Counted from the first letter of the stretch, positions 18,779 through 32,185 are shown. The stretch is 64,000 nt of DNA from Endothia cerciana (GCA_026119935.1 JALRMH010000075.1:46805-110804); one strand, 5' to 3'. Notes: a model not told the origin generated them from the sequence alone. Translations and numbers: made by a program.

Positions 18779-19283
18779 TTAATAATTCTAACCTTACTTG
18801 TTATACTTTTCTTACTATTCTGGGGTACTTCGGTTATCGAAGTACCCATCTACTATTTCCCGCGTAGTTGGGTATAAGAAAACTAGAAGACAATGGTTAA
18901 GGGTTAAAAAGACATTAAAATTTCACAATTCTGGTGAGGGCGGTTTCACCCGCCGTGAATTTAGCTGCCAGTTCTTAAAAACCCCTTCTTCTTTCTAAAT
19001 AAATTATCCAGGCCTACCGCCCTGTGTCTGTAATCCCGAAGTGGAGTTCTGCCCCCCCCCCCTCGCTACGCAGGGGGGCTGATCATCCTCCCCCCCCCCC
19101 CCCCTGCGTAGCTCGCTACGCAGGGGGGGGGGGGGGAAGTTCTATTTAGGATTCTTATGGTGATTCCTACGAAGTATGTTTAGCTCAATATATTATATTT
19201 AACTAGGGGGTCTAAATTATAGTATATATTTATTTGCAGCAGGGCTTCTGTACAGTATTTTGTAGCAGAAGTCTGCTGCATAT
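18779..19283 (+). other. intergenic region cox2-trnR
   Basis: Contains a short hairpin (ggggtacttcggttatcgaagtaccc, about 18822) and the 93-nt GC insertion at 19051-19143. The stem agcagggcttctgtaca..tgtagcagaagtctgct precedes trnR. No coding signal. Confidence 0.6.
19051..19143 (+). repeat. GC double-hairpin insertion
   Basis: 93 nt with two ctcgctacgcaggggg units and a central ctgatcatcctcccc, bounded by AGTTCT (19045-19050 and 19138-19143). Confidence 0.85.
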
Positions 19284-19354
19284 AGTGCATTAGTTTAATG
19301 GTAGAACCTAACGCTACGGTCGTTATGGTACAAGTTCGAGTCTTGTATGCACTT
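19284..19354 (+). tRNA. trnR: tRNA-Arg (anticodon ACG)
   Basis: Acceptor stem agtgcat pairs with atgcact. The D-arm region is tagtttaatggtaga. Anticodon stem taacg/cgtta closes the loop ctACGgt, reading CGN codons as Arg. T-stem acaag/cttgt holds loop ttcgagt. All four arms fold without mismatch in these stems, and the spacing is standard. Confidence 0.92.
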
Positions 19355-20549
<1,195 letters not shown>

Positions 20550-20577
20550 GGCATTTTTACTTTTATACGTTGCTTAA
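20550..20577 (+). CDS. atp9: ATP synthase subunit 9, terminal exon
   Basis: 28 nt: one base completing Met, then AFLLLYVA and TAA at 20575-20577. It is preceded by G at 20549. The same exon recurs at 22553-22583 and 24587-24617. Confidence 0.88.
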
Positions 20578-22056
20578 ATTTATCGGGTATTTATGAATAT
20601 TCACCCCAGGGGGCCGGGGTATGGCCCCCTCTAATTTACTCGAGCTTGTCTGTTCCATCGCATACTTCGTCAACAGGGACTGGTAATAAAGGTAATAAAA
20701 AAAGACCTTGTTTTCGGGGTAACGTTTTACAGCTGGATATAAGATGTAGCTACAGCTCGGGTACTTATTTAGGGAATAATAAAGAAATTGTGGTTTTTGA
20801 TGTTAAGAGTAATACAACTACTAGTTATTTGTCGGTTCATAAAGCTGCATCTAACCTTAAGGTTGATGTCAAATCTCTTAATAGTCATATTTTATCTAAA
20901 AGTTTATTAGGGTTAAATACATTATATAAAGATCAGTATTTAGTAACAGTTGAATTGTCTAAATCTTCAAAGTTATCTGATTCTATCGAGTCTGGTGCTT
21001 TAACACATATAAATTTAAATACTTTAACATTAAACAAATTGTTTGCTTATTATCCAGATAAAAAAACGATAGCTTATGTTTTTGATAGTATTGTAGAAGC
21101 TTGCCGTACATTAACACCTAGTAGATGTAATAAATTTTCGGATTCTCAATTAAAAAAGAATAAGAATGTACAGCATATACTTCGTGTTATAAATAAAGGA
21201 GTATTAACTAAAACAGAGTTAGGTCAATTTTATTTGTTTAAAAATCCGGGGCATTCTGTTTGTTTAGCTGTCGTTGTTTGAGGTGAAAATTTGTACAGTA
21301 CAGTGGGGTCTGTTTTTACCAAAGTGGAGCGTAGTATGGTAACAAAATTTCCTAGTTATCAGTTTAGTGTTATTATCGGGGTCATTTTATCTGACGGAGC
21401 TTTTACTACTACACATCGTAGTATTAATAAAAGTTTACGTTTTATGCAGTCTTTAGAAAAATCAGGGTATGTATGATTTCTCTTTTCAATATTATCTCAC
21501 TATTGCTCACGTTCCCCTTATTTAATAATAAGAACAAAGGGAGAAGTTAAAACATATGGTTTGGAGTTTTACACAAGAGCTTTATTTTGTATTAGTGAAA
21601 TATATTTTTTATTCTATCCTCAGGGTGTAAAAATTATCCCTTCAAATATTTACGAATTATTAACTCCTGTTGCCTTAGCGCATTTTATCATGGGTGACGG
21701 ATCCGCTAGAGATTATGGTTTAACTCTTTGTACAGATTGTTATACTTTATGTGATGTAATTAAATTAATGAATGTTTTAATTATTCGTTACGGTTTAACT
21801 TGTACTTTACAAAAAAAAAGAGAAAACCAGTATCGTATATACATTAGTTCTAAAAGTATGGCTTTACTTAGATCCCCCAAAAGGGGATCCCCCCTATCGG
21901 GTGGATCTATTGTTACTCCATATATGCATTCTTCTATGATGTATAAACTAGGTGTACATTAGGTTAGCTAATTTATTACGAGCGAGTTAGCGCCTTCCTT
22001 TAAGTTAAAAAATGATAAAATGGGCGTTGATGGTATCATATAATAAATTGATAATC

Positions 22057-22583
22057 GACAGGTCTTTTCGCATTAATCCTAGGGAATTAGGAACCCTTTT
22101 AAGGTTAGTAAAAGTTTAGATGAACTCTAGGCTAGTCAATCTACACTATTCTAAGCAACATAGTAGTGTAGAGAGGCAAGATTTTCAAATTGACGGGAAC
22201 ACCCTAAAGCTATTTCAACCAAACAAGAGTGGTAACACATCTTGTGGCACAGGTAATGACTTGTGGTATGGTAAAATCGAAATTGATGCACGAAAGGAAA
22301 TGGGTAATCCGCAGCCAATCACCACCTTTTTTCAAGGAGGTGTGCAGTTCAACGACTAAACGTAAATCGGCTTTTTATTTCTATAAATTTGCTTAAGATA
22401 TAGTCTGACCCTTTATGCAAATACTGACTTGAAAGGTTTATACCTTTAAGTGAACTTTTTCATGAAAAATTAAAGGTTTCATTGATTATGGTTCGGAAAA
22501 GATCGCCTAAACTTCTCAATATTTTTAATGAGGGGGTTAAGATCCTTGCTTGGATGGCTTTTTTATTATTATATGTTGCTTAA
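22057..22583 (+). pseudogene. atp9: atp9 3' segment copy 2 (exon end + group I intron + terminal exon)
   Basis: 22057-22077 is a diverged copy of the last bases of exon 1 (..caggtcttttcgcattaat). 22078-22552 is a group I intron with ttcaaattgacgggaacacc, gtgcagttcaacgactaaacg and cttaagatatagtctgacc. 22553-22583 encodes MAFLLLYVA and a stop. The main part of atp9 is absent. Confidence 0.85.
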
Positions 22584-23998
22584 TTTTATTTAATATGGAT
22601 GTATATTTTTTAGTTTTATTAAATCAATATTCATTTTTTGAGGGAAGCAGCGATATCTTTTTTTATTCTCTGTTTCCCTCCTTTTTATACACAAATTATA
22701 CCACTAAAAGGGTGGAGAGTAGACGTAGTATTAATACGCTTAATGATTTAGGTATAGCTAGAGTAATTAAGGTTTTGGATCTTAAGAATAATACAACGTG
22801 TAATTATTCGTCTATTCGTAAGGCTGCGTTAGCTATAAATGTAGATGTAAAATCTTTAAATTGTCATATTTTATCTAAAAGTCTATTAGGGTTAAATACA
22901 TTATTTAAAGATCGCTATATAATAACAGTAGGTTCATCAAAATCCAAAGGGTTATCAAAATCTACAGGGTCTTGTGGTGGTTCTTACCTTGTACCCAGAG
23001 AGACAGGGGTCCCGTCGCTTGCGCAGGGAAGTATTTATTTAAATATTAATACTTTAGCATTAAACAAATTGTATGCTTATTATCCAGATAAAAAAACTTT
23101 AGCTTATCTTTTTAATAATATTGTAGAGGCTTGTCGTACATTAACACCTATGAGATGTAAAAATTTTTCGGACTCCGAGTTAAAACAGAAAAAAAATGTA
23201 CAATTTATTTTACGAGTTATAAATAAGGGAGTATTAACTAAAACAGAGCTAGGGCAGTTTTATTTGTTTAAAAATCCAGGGTATTCAGATTGTTTAGCTT
23301 TAGTAGTTTGAGGAGAAAATTTATATAGTACTGTGGGGTCTGTTATTACCAAAGAGGAGCGTGATATGATAAAGTTACCTAATTATCAATATGGTGTTAT
23401 TATTGGAGTTATTTTATCAGACGGAACTTTTACTATTACAAACCGTAGTATAAATGTAAGTTTACGTTTAAAACAGTCTTTAAGTAATTCTGGGTATGTT
23501 TGGTTTGTGTTTTCTCATTTAGCTCATTATTGTTCTAGTTTACCTTATTTAGTTAAAGGGAAAAGGGCTGGAACTAACACTTTAGCTTTAGAGTTATATA
23601 CAAGAGCTTTACCTTGTATAAAAGAAATTTACTCGATGTTTTATATTAATGATTCTAAAGTTATTCCTGAAAATATCTACGAAATTCTAACTCCGGTAGC
23701 ATTAGCACACGTTATAATGGGGGATGGTTCCGCTAGAGACTATGGTTTAACTCTTTGTACTGACTGTTATACTATATCAGATGTAGTTAGATTAATTAAT
23801 GTTTTAATTTTACGTTATGGTTTAAATTGTACATTACAAAAAAAAAGGTATAATCAGTATAGTATATATATTAGATCCAGTAGCATGCCTTTACTTAGAT
23901 CCCCCAAAAGGGGATCCCCCCTATCGGGTGGATCCATTGTTACTCCATATATGCATTCTTCTATGATGTATAAACTAGGTGTACATCAGGTTAGCTAA
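22550..23998 (+). CDS. LAGLIDADG endonuclease of atp9 unit 2
   Basis: Open from 22550 to TAA, overlapping the duplicated atp9 exon in another frame. It has the same architecture and is strongly similar to the unit 1 gene: NUMOD1-like SSIRKAALAINVDVKSL, then GVIIGVILSDGTF and ALAHVIMGDGSARDYG, ending MYKLGVHQVS. It carries the same GC insertion (23897-23934) at the same place, so the two genes derive from one duplication after that insertion. Confidence 0.87.
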
Positions 23999-24079
23999 TT
24001 TATTACGAGCTAGCGCCTTCCTCTAAGTTAAAAAGTGATAAAATGAGGGTTGATGGAATCATATAATAAGATGATAAGC

Positions 24080-24617
24080 GACTGGTTTATTTGCTTTAAT
24101 CCAGGAGGGATTTTAGGAAGCCCTTTATAGGTTAAAAAAAGTTTAGGGAAAATCCTAAGCTAGTTTGTTAGCTATGATAAGCATAATAGTTATACAAGCA
24201 AGATTCTCAAATTGCGGGAACATCCTAAAGATTAAGTAACCAACTTTAATTAGAAATAGTTATAGGGCGTAGGTAATGACTAACAGTATGGTAAAATCAC
24301 TTAATATGTAGGAGACTTAAATGGGTAATCCGCAACCAAGTATTTGGCTAGGCCTATGTCTTTTAAAGTCTAGGTCAGCTATGTATGCAGTTCAACGACT
24401 AAACGTGAGTCGGCTATAAATTAAAAATTATAGCTTAAGATATAGTCTAACCCGGTACGAAAGTACTGACCTTTAGTTATTGTTTTGTTTCTAAAGGTGC
24501 CTTATTGTAAGGTATATATTATATATTCTTATAAATAAGGGTTAACGGATCCTAGTATATTAATAATATACGCAGATCTTTGCTCGGATGACATTCTTAT
24601 TATTATACGTTGCTTAA
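24080..24617 (+). pseudogene. atp9: atp9 3' segment copy 3 (exon end + group I intron + terminal exon)
   Basis: gactggtttatttgctttaat (24080-24100) matches the exon 1 end. The group I intron shows tctcaaattgcgggaacatcc, atgcagttcaacgactaaacg and cttaagatatagtctaaccc. 24587-24617 encodes MTFLLLYVA and stop. It is the unit furthest from the gene body. Confidence 0.85.
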
Positions 24618-24628
24618 TATATAAAAAT

Positions 24629-25141
24629 ATGGCTTTTTTTTTTAATGTGGCGTTTACAAAAACTAAGTTAGCGCCACATTCTTTATATTATTATGGTTTT
24701 TGTTACTTCTCTTTATTATTCGTAGACTATATGCCGAACAAAGTAAGCAAAAATTTTATAATTCGAAAATTTTTATTCTCTGCGCCTTCGATAGCTTTTG
24801 GTTTACCTAAGAAAATATTTTTTAGTTCAGAAAAATTAAACTTTCATGTAAAGGAGGATATATCTCTTTCATATATTAGTAAATTAGGAATTAAAACATA
24901 TGAAAATCCGGTTACACAAGAATCTCGTGAATTAATTCGTAGAGATAATAAGGGTAAAATAGGAGTTTATTGTTGATTTAATAATGTAAATGGAAAATTT
25001 TATATCGGTAGTGGGGACCCTTTATATGTGAGATTAAGTGATTACTACCAAGATAGGGTATTATTTGACGAAGTTTTACAATCAAAGGTGATTTATATTA
25101 TTCTCCTTAATTATAGGAATATTTTTCTTTGTAGCGTATAA
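24629..25141 (+). pseudogene. truncated GIY-YIG endonuclease of atp9 unit 3
   Basis: ATG at 24629. A long N-terminal linker is followed by KGKIGVYCWFNNVNGKFYIGSG (GIY-YIG) and LYVRLSDYYQD, then the domain stops and unrelated hydrophobic sequence runs to TAA 25139-25141. The catalytic C-terminal half is missing. About 80 nt of it (around 24717-24795) recur at 48491-48575. Confidence 0.8.
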
Positions 25142-25159
25142 ATTTCCAATAGGTTTTTT

Positions 25160-26256
25160 ATGAGTGAACTTAAATTACCAAAAGTAATTTATTATATATT
25201 GTGTGCAATTTGCTCAGCTGGTGCAGGATTTATCGTGTTTAATTTGCGTGATTTAAAAGGGGAGTTTACTTTTAGTAAATTCGTAATAATCTTTTTCGTA
25301 TCCTTAATTTCTATGGTGATCTTTCCTTATTTAGCATGTTCCTTTTTGTTCTTTTCTTCGGAAATAGCGGAATTTCTAACTGAAGTTTTAAAAAGAGGTT
25401 TTTTACAAATTCTTCGCTCCGCGACCCCCTTTCATCGAACGTAGTGATGAAAGGAGGGAAAAGATATATTTATACCTAAACCTTTACCGTTATATACATT
25501 ATCGGAATATTCAAGATCATCTGGTCAAAATCCTGACCAATCTGGCGGTAAAATATAGGATCATCTAGCGGTGGTAATAGTAGTAGCGGTAGTTCAGCAG
25601 GTGCTTTTTTTCAAGATCAAATTAGTACTATCGACAGAATTATTGAATAGCGTAAAAAGCTCCTTAATGATTTACAAAAACTTTCAGTAAGTAATTCGGA
25701 AAATATTCTCAATGTTAAATTGGACACTATGTTAAAATTAGCTTCTAAAAATTAGGAACTTAGAATGCAAGCGAAGCCAAGCAAATATTGATGGCTAATA
25801 AAAGTCAAGTTTCATATAGTTTATTAAGGTAAATAGAAGTGATTTTTAATGTTGAGTTACAAACTTTGTGACAAACTTATAATAAAAATCACTTATCTCT
25901 TAATAAAAATGATCCTAATTTTTCTAAACAAGAATTTGATTTACATAATGTTTATATAAAAAAAAAGAAATTAGATTTTAGAAAATTTAGTGCTACGCTG
26001 CTACGCACAAAAATTACTGGCTGAAATCAAAATAAATAATAGTAAATATTATTTAGATTTAAATAATGAAGTGTTAAAAAAGTTTAGACATGAAGTGGAA
26101 TTTAATCAACGTGAAATTAAATTAGTGCAGAAAGAAATAGCTGTTTTAGTTAATACAAAAAAAAAGAGTAAATATATACTTATTAGTTTATTTAGGTAAA
26201 AATATTTAAATTTAGAGATTTATACTAGAGATTCTTCTAAACCTGATATTAGTTAA
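25160..26256 (+). pseudogene. broken orphan ORF: membrane segments, Ser/Gly linker, coiled coil
   Basis: No family recognised. MSELKLPKVIYYILCAICSA begins a region with about three predicted membrane segments (to about 25400). After a hairpin repeat (25410-25458) come KDIFIPKPLPLYTLSEYSR, a Ser/Gly/Asn linker and a Lys/Glu/Asn-rich, probably coiled-coil region (EVLKKFRHEVEFNQREIKLVQ) up to about 26256. Several stops and a gctacgcacaaaaa insertion (about 25999) break it. Its architecture resembles the debris at 51435-52290. Confidence 0.5.
25410..25458 (+). repeat. dispersed hairpin repeat (cttcgctccgcgacc family)
   Basis: Nearly identical to 7121-7170. It interrupts the orphan ORF. Confidence 0.8.
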
Positions 26257-26570
26257 TAAAGATTTGTGTCTTCGCTTACTTAAGGGGGGGGATCAGAGTG
26301 TGGCTGCATTATTTACTTAGATATGCGTGTTTACTATAACTATAATTAATTCTCAATTTTAGTTGCGTAGCGCGTAGTCTAATTCTTGATGTTTATACTC
26401 TAGGGTACCCTATTATGGACCACTGGAATCCGGATCCCCCTCGGTAAGTATTACAGGAGGTAGAGGAGATGCTTTTTAATATAATATATTAGTATAGCAA
26501 TCTCCTCTTTTCTTGGGGTATATTCTTCAAATTTTTATCAAAATAATTAAACTCAATTCAGAAAATTACA
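26257..26570 (+). other. intergenic region before nad4L copies
   Basis: AT-rich with a G run (about 26284) and a stem gtagaggagatgc..gcaatctcctc (about 26460-26505). The last 40 nt resemble the leaders in front of the nad4L copies at 28116 and 30833. Confidence 0.45.
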
Positions 26571-26675
26571 ATGAATTTAACTTTAATACTTTTTTTGATC
26601 GGAATCTTAGGATTCGTCTTAAATAGAAAAAATATTATATTAATGCTTATTTCGATAGAAATAATGCTTTTAGCA
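26571..26675 (+). pseudogene. nad4L: nad4L 5' fragment, copy 1
   Basis: 35 codons, MNLTLILFLIGILGFVLNRK..IEIMLLA, identical in protein to the start of copy 2. The frame continues, without the rest of nad4L, into an unrelated hydrophobic stretch and then a LAGLIDADG gene. Copy 2 has the complete sequence, so this is taken as a displaced or pirated 5' end. Confidence 0.8.
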
Positions 26676-27985
26676 CAATTAGGTTGTTTATTTTCTGTCT
26701 TGTATGGTGGAAAATTGCGTATTAGCCGTTTTTTTAATTGTTTTAAAAACCTTAGCTTAATAGCCATATTCTCCGTTACCGTCCTATGTGCGTTGTCAGT
26801 AATTATACTAAACTGAGATTTGTATTATATTAAGTGAGGGTTTTTAAGCAGTACAGAAGAAAGCAGTTGTTGCTATATGGGAGCAATTTTTTCTTTAATT
26901 AACCTCTCGGCCCAGGCCTATGGCCCTGTGCCTAGGCCGAAGGGCAGAAAAATAAATCCAAATAGTACAACGGATATTTCATCTTTATTCAACACAGTGG
27001 TAGTAACAAATATAAAAATAAATTTTCGTAGAGGGGTAAAATCATTATCTAGCTCTAAATCTATCAATTCTATATCTCCATGATTTTCAACAGGATTCAC
27101 TGATGGTGAAGGATCGTTCATGGTTAGACTAAGAAAAAGTCCCAAAGTTAGTATAGGTTGGATTATTCAACCTGTATTTCAAATTATTGTACACGAACGT
27201 GATATATTACTGTTGGAGGCAATAAGATCTCAATTAGGTGAATTAGGTAACATAGCAAAACACAGTGATAACAAAATATGATATATTGTCACATCTTTAA
27301 AGGACTTAAGTAAATTAATAATACATTTCGATCAATATTCTTTAATCACGCAAAAAAAGCGGATTATCTTTTATTTAAACGTGTAGTGGAAATAATGCTA
27401 GCTAAAGATCATGTTAAATCTGAGTCCGAAGGTAAATTAACTGGTGGAAGTTTACAGGAAATTGTTTCAATAAGAGGTTCAATGAATAACGGATTAACAG
27501 ATGAGTTTAGGGTGGCTTTCCCTGATGTTAAATTAGTAGTAAGACCTTTGGTAACTAGTCAAGAAATTCTTAGCGAACAATGAGTAGCTGGTTTTACCGC
27601 AACAAAAGGTAATTTTTTAATATTTATTAGATCAAGTGGAACTTGTGGGTTGAAATTCACTATTATTAAGCATTCAAAGGATGGGCAGTTAAGGGGTAAA
27701 TTAGCAGAGTACCTTGGTTGCGGTAAAAGTTATAAACACCCTAGCAGAGATATTGTTGACTACTTGTGTTATAAATTTACAGATGTAGCGGATAAGATTA
27801 TACCTTTTTTTCAGAAATATCCTATTCAAGGAGTTAAATCTATAGATTTTAATGATTGATTACTTGCCAATCCCCCCCCCCGGGGATAAGAAATAATTAA
27901 AAATAAATCTCATCTTTCTGATGAAGGTAAGGCAAAAATTATTCAATTGAAAAATGGAATGAATATAGGTAGATTAATGAGTTAG
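26676..27985 (+). pseudogene. LAGLIDADG endonuclease fused to nad4L copy 1, broken
   Basis: In frame with the nad4L fragment up to about 27384. Motif 1 is [15 protein letters not shown] (about 27085-27125). A frameshift in the A run near 27351 and a C-run insertion near 27871 break it. The second half has a degenerate motif WVAGFTATKGNFL, where the acidic residue is lost, and ends KNGMNIGRLMS, TAG 27983-27985. Likely inactive. Confidence 0.8.
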
Positions 27986-28115
27986 ATTTATTTTTTACTG
28001 ATGATTATTAACAAGAAATGGAGGCTATATAAATCAAGGAAGGTAGTCACTAAATAGGGCGATATTTGGTTGGGGCTCTATTTAACCAAAATAATTAAAA
28101 ATTTTAAAATATAAA

Positions 28116-28354
28116 ATGAATTTAACCCTGATACTTTTTTTAATTGGAATTTTAGGTTTTGTGTTGAATAGAAAAAATATCATATTAATGCTTATTTCTA
28201 TTGAGATAATGTTATTGGCTATAACTTTCCTTATATTGGTAAGTTCACTAAATATTGATGACATCATCGGTCAAACTTACGCTATCTATATAATAGTAGT
28301 GGCGGGAGCTGAGTCAGCAATTGGTTTAGGTATTCTAGTCGCCTTCTATAGATT
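28116..28354 (+). CDS. nad4L: NADH dehydrogenase subunit 4L, exon 1 (functional copy)
   Basis: 79 codons and two bases: MNLTLILFLIGILGFVLNRK, SIEIMLLAITFLILVSSL, AGAESAIGLGILVAFYR. Small three-helix complex I subunit. The exon ends ..tatagatt at T 28354. The terminal exon at 33091 supplies a + AGA GGA AGT.., giving [13 protein letters not shown], the normal 89-residue protein. Confidence 0.9.
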
Positions 28355-28574
28355 TTTCGTTTCTTTAATTCCATTCTGTCTATCCTGTGGCAATAAAACT
28401 TATTCTTTACCTTGTGTATACGTACCAAGGAATATTAATACGGGAAGAAAAAGAGTAGTAAGAAGTTCTTTTAGGGCGGCTACGCCGTCTCAAGTAAGAA
28501 ATTATTCTGCTACTAATTATTCTAAAAGTTTTTTACCCTCTATATCCCCCCCCCGCAAGCTTGCGGGGGGAAGG

Positions 28575-28785
28575 ATTTATTTCAGGGCTTTTTGATGCGG
28601 AAGGTTCTTTTGTAGTTACCATTTTAAAAAATGCTACGTATAAAACTGGGTGAAATGTACAAGCTAGGATTCAAATAAAGATGCATGAACAGGATAGAGC
28701 TTTAATTCAATCTATTCAAGACTTTTTTGGGGGGTATAGGTTATACTATTGGTGCTATGTGATTTGGGACATTACTATTGTGCCT
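28575..28785 (+). pseudogene. LAGLIDADG fragment B
   Basis: FISGLFDAEGSFVVTILKN..TGWNVQARIQIKMHEQD, then a frameshift in the G run (about 28730) and truncation. A ccccgcaagcttgcgggg hairpin (28550-28575) separates it from the nad4L frame to which it was probably fused. Confidence 0.75.
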
Positions 28786-29035
28786 GCAACTACCAAACTC
28801 CGGGGACTCCTTAAAGCTTATGACACCAAGCTGTAGTTGAAAAGCTATATGCGTATGGATTAATCATCTATGTACGGTAATAGTTCATAAGATGATCGAA
28901 AGAGAAATAGGATATCGCGGATCTAAGTCAGCAAGACAGAATAATTCTTATATTGCTGTAAAAGAGCAACGAGTAGACGGTAGTTATTGTAGGTATGGGT
29001 TACAATTAAGGTGTACTCTAATGGATATCAATAGA
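28785..29035 (+). other. group I intron core fragment
   Basis: accaaactccggggactcc, aagagcaacgagtagacgg and aaggtgtactctaatgg match the core type of cox2 intron 3. Confidence 0.75.
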
Positions 29036-30026
29036 AATTATCTACTCAAAATCCCTTCTAACCTAATAAATAGAAATACAATAAGATATTATTCTTCTAA
29101 ACTTGTTCAACAATGTGAAAAACCTAATTTAATTATGGACCCTGGATTTTTAACAGGATTCGTGGACGCTGAGGGGTGTTTTACATTAGGAATTTCTAAA
29201 AATAATGAAAGTAAAACAGGTTGAAGTGTTCAACTCTTTTTTCAAATAGCCCTACATCAAAAGGACAATGAATTATTGGAGCATATAAGAAACTTTTTTG
29301 GTGTAGGAAGAATACATAAACACGGTTCTCAGTCCATTATTTTACGTATATCTTCCATCAAAGATTTGCAAGTAATTTTTAATCATTTGTGCTACGCACA
29401 AATATTCTTTAATAACAAAAAAATTTGTAGATTATTCTCTATTTAAGTTAGCATATAATATAAAAATTCGTAAATAACATCTAACACAGGAGGGTCTACA
29501 CAAATTAGTAGCCATTAAAGGTTCACTTAATTTGGGGATATCTCCTGATCTAAAAGCTGCTTTTCCTGATGTAATTTGTATGGATAAACCTGTAGTAGCA
29601 GAGCAAGTACAAGAAATACCTAATCCAAATTGATTTGCTGGGTTCGCTACTGGAGAGGGTTGTTTTTATGTTGTAGCTCAAAAACGTTCAACTTTTAATA
29701 CAGGATATTCCTTTAAATTAAAATTTTCTCTTGCTCAACATTATAGAGATGAGGATTTACTAAGAAGTTTGGTAGCATATTTTGAATGTGGAAAAAGATA
29801 TAAAAATAGATAAACTTATGAGTTAGTGTTTGCAAAATTTACAGATATTGAACAAAAAATTATACCATTTTTCGCAAAATAACCTATCGTAGGATCAAAA
29901 TCATTAGACTATAAGGACTTTTGTAAAGTTGCAAACATAATGAAAGATAAGGGCCATTTATCAACAGAAGGAAGAGATATCATATTAAAAATAAAAGATG
30001 GAATGAACACAGGAAGAATAACTTAA
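29036..30026 (+). pseudogene. LAGLIDADG endonuclease C, broken
   Basis: Motif 1 is FLTGFVDAEGCFTLG and motif 2 WFAGFATGEGCFYVV. It is broken by a gtgctacgcacaa insertion (about 29389) and by stop codons replacing Lys/Asp-type positions near 29475, 29812 and 29880. It ends KDGMNTGRIT at TAA 30024-30026. Confidence 0.82.
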
Positions 30027-30064
30027 AGTATATTTATTTATTAGTATGGTAAATTTGAGCTGCC

Positions 30065-30620
30065 GTGAATGTATCTAAGCCTAATAACAGGGATATGGTA
30101 GAATTTAGAGTTAGTACTTTCCTCCGGGGAGTACCCCCTTGCGGTGGTACTATAAATGATATTATCAATGTAATAATTCCACATTTTGATAAATATCCTT
30201 TAATTACTAAAAAATCTTCTGATTACCTTTTATTTAAACAAATTGCTTTACTTATGTTAAATAAAGAACATAATAATATAGTAGGACCGCTACGCACAAA
30301 AAATAGTTAGCATTAGAGCATCTCTTAATCTAGGTTTACCTTTAAAGTTAAAAGAAGCTTTTCCTGACATTACTCCAGTAGAAATATCAAATAACTTAAG
30401 TAAAGCAAAGTATAATAACCTCTTATCACCTGAATGAGTAGCTGGCTTTATAACAGGAGAATCAAATTTTTTCATTACAATTCAAAAATCCAAAACTAAA
30501 AGTGGTTTAGGTGTATGATTGCGTTTTTCTATCGCTCAACACTCAAGAGATCTTTTATTACTAGAAAGTTTTGTGGATAAAAACAAAAAGTTAAGCCGGG
30601 TGTGTAATATCTGCTATAAT
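30065..30620 (+). pseudogene. LAGLIDADG fragment D
   Basis: Lacks motif 1. Reads [30 protein letters not shown], then, after a cgctacgcacaaaaaa insertion (about 30288), SIRASLNLGLPLKLKEAFP and motif 2 WVAGFITGESNFFIT, where G is replaced by S, and breaks off after HSRDLLLLESFV. A gtaccccc hairpin lies at about 30117-30152. Confidence 0.78.
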
Positions 30621-30695
30621 TAAATAAGAGGTGTAGTAAATTATTATAATAAGATTATAAAGTTTTCTACCTCCTTTTCTTAATTATCTAATCTT

Positions 30696-30740
30696 AGGTC
30701 GACCCGAAAGGGGAGACCAACCCGGGGGCCCGGGTGGGTC
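30696..30740 (+). repeat. GC hairpin insertion (ggtcgaccc..cccgggggcccggg), inverted copy
   Basis: Reverse complement of the elements at 8017-8060 and 47551-47665. Confidence 0.8.
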
Positions 30741-30832
30741 TATCTTTTGTTGTGTGTGTGTTATTTTTAAGAAGAGATAATATAAGTTAAGGTTATATAT
30801 ACTAAATAATTAACTAAAATTACAAATATACA

Positions 30833-32185
30833 ATGAAATTAACCTTAGTAATTTTTTTGATAGGTATTTTAGTATACCTTTTTAATAGCAAATTTACTAA
30901 AATATTGCATGTTTCAGGCGTAGCCGAAACAATGTTTTTATCTATAACTTTCCTTTTATTGGAAAATCCTCTTTACATTTTTTATAGACTTGAGCAGACC
31001 TGCGTAGCAGCAGGCTTACGGTTTATCAAATTACCGTATAGACAAAATAGTAACAATACCTCCTACCACATAGAAAATTTTTGTGGTGTAGGGCTTCGTC
31101 GTAAACCTTTTTTTATAAATAAAAATTTTTTATTTAATCGTGCTTCCCTTTCTCCTTGGACAAGCCTCAGGGGAGCTTGCGCCCCGAAGGGGCGGAAGGG
31201 GGAAATTATTTATTTAAGCAAGTTATGATATAGTACAGGTTATCTTAATAATAGTACTAATGATAGTTATCGCCAAGATGAGCTTAAAAATCTCAATCCT
31301 TTTTGGGTGACAGGTTTAATAGATGGGGAAGGGTCATTTACTATATCTATCTTTAAAAGGGCAGACCGGAAGACAGGTTGAGACATCCGTCCTTCTTTTT
31401 CTATTGAATTACATAATAAGGATTTAACTATTTTAGTTGGTTTACTGTCGTTTTTTTCTGTAGGAAATATAAGGACTCGTTCTCATAACGGGCAGGCGGC
31501 TATTTATTCAGTAAATTCTGTAGAAGAATTAAGTCGTGTTATTATACCTTTTTTTGACAAATATCCTTTATTAACTAAAAAGAGAGCGGATTTTATTTTG
31601 TTTAAACAAGCGGTAACTATTATGAATGATAAACAACATCTCACATTAGAAGGGTTAAGTAAAATTATTGAAATGCGTGCTTCAATGAATAATGGTCTTA
31701 GTAAGATACTTTCTGATAATTTTTCTAATCTTATTACTATGGTTAGACCTTGTGTTGAGTTGAATGGCAATATTAACCCTTATTGATTAGCTGGTTTCAC
31801 AAATGCAGAGGGTTGTTTTTATATAACTATTAGTAAATCTAAAACAATCGTAGGTTATACTGTTCAATTAAAATTTGTATTAACTCAACATTCTAGAGAT
31901 AAACAATTAATGGAATATATAGCCATTTATTTAGGGTGCGGTAGGTATGAAACAAGATCCAATGGTATGCAGGCTGGTAGTTTCGTCGTAAGTAAACTCT
32001 CTGATCTAAGTGGTAAAATAATACCTTTTTTCGATAAATATCTTCTTTTAGGTAATAAACATCAAGATTATGCCGATTTTAAGCGGGCTGTAGAATTAGT
32101 AATGAAAAAGGCTCACCTGACTGCAGAAGGATTAGCTGAGATTAGGAATATAAAGGGAGGTATGAATACAGTAAGAGAAGACTAG
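30833..32185 (+). CDS. nad4L-like copy 3 fused to LAGLIDADG endonuclease E
   Basis: One frame open for 450 codons. The start MKLTLVIFLIGIL, then SITFLLLENPLY and FYRL, is a diverged nad4L with the middle deleted but ending at the same FYRL where nad4L exon 1 ends. A linker follows, and then an intact LAGLIDADG protein: motif 1 is WVTGLIDGEGSFTIS (about 31300-31350), motif 2 WLAGFTNAEGCFYIT (about 31785-31825), end GGMNTVRED. It is preceded by an nad4L-like leader. The pirated 5' end may supply the start signal of the endonuclease. Confidence 0.82.
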
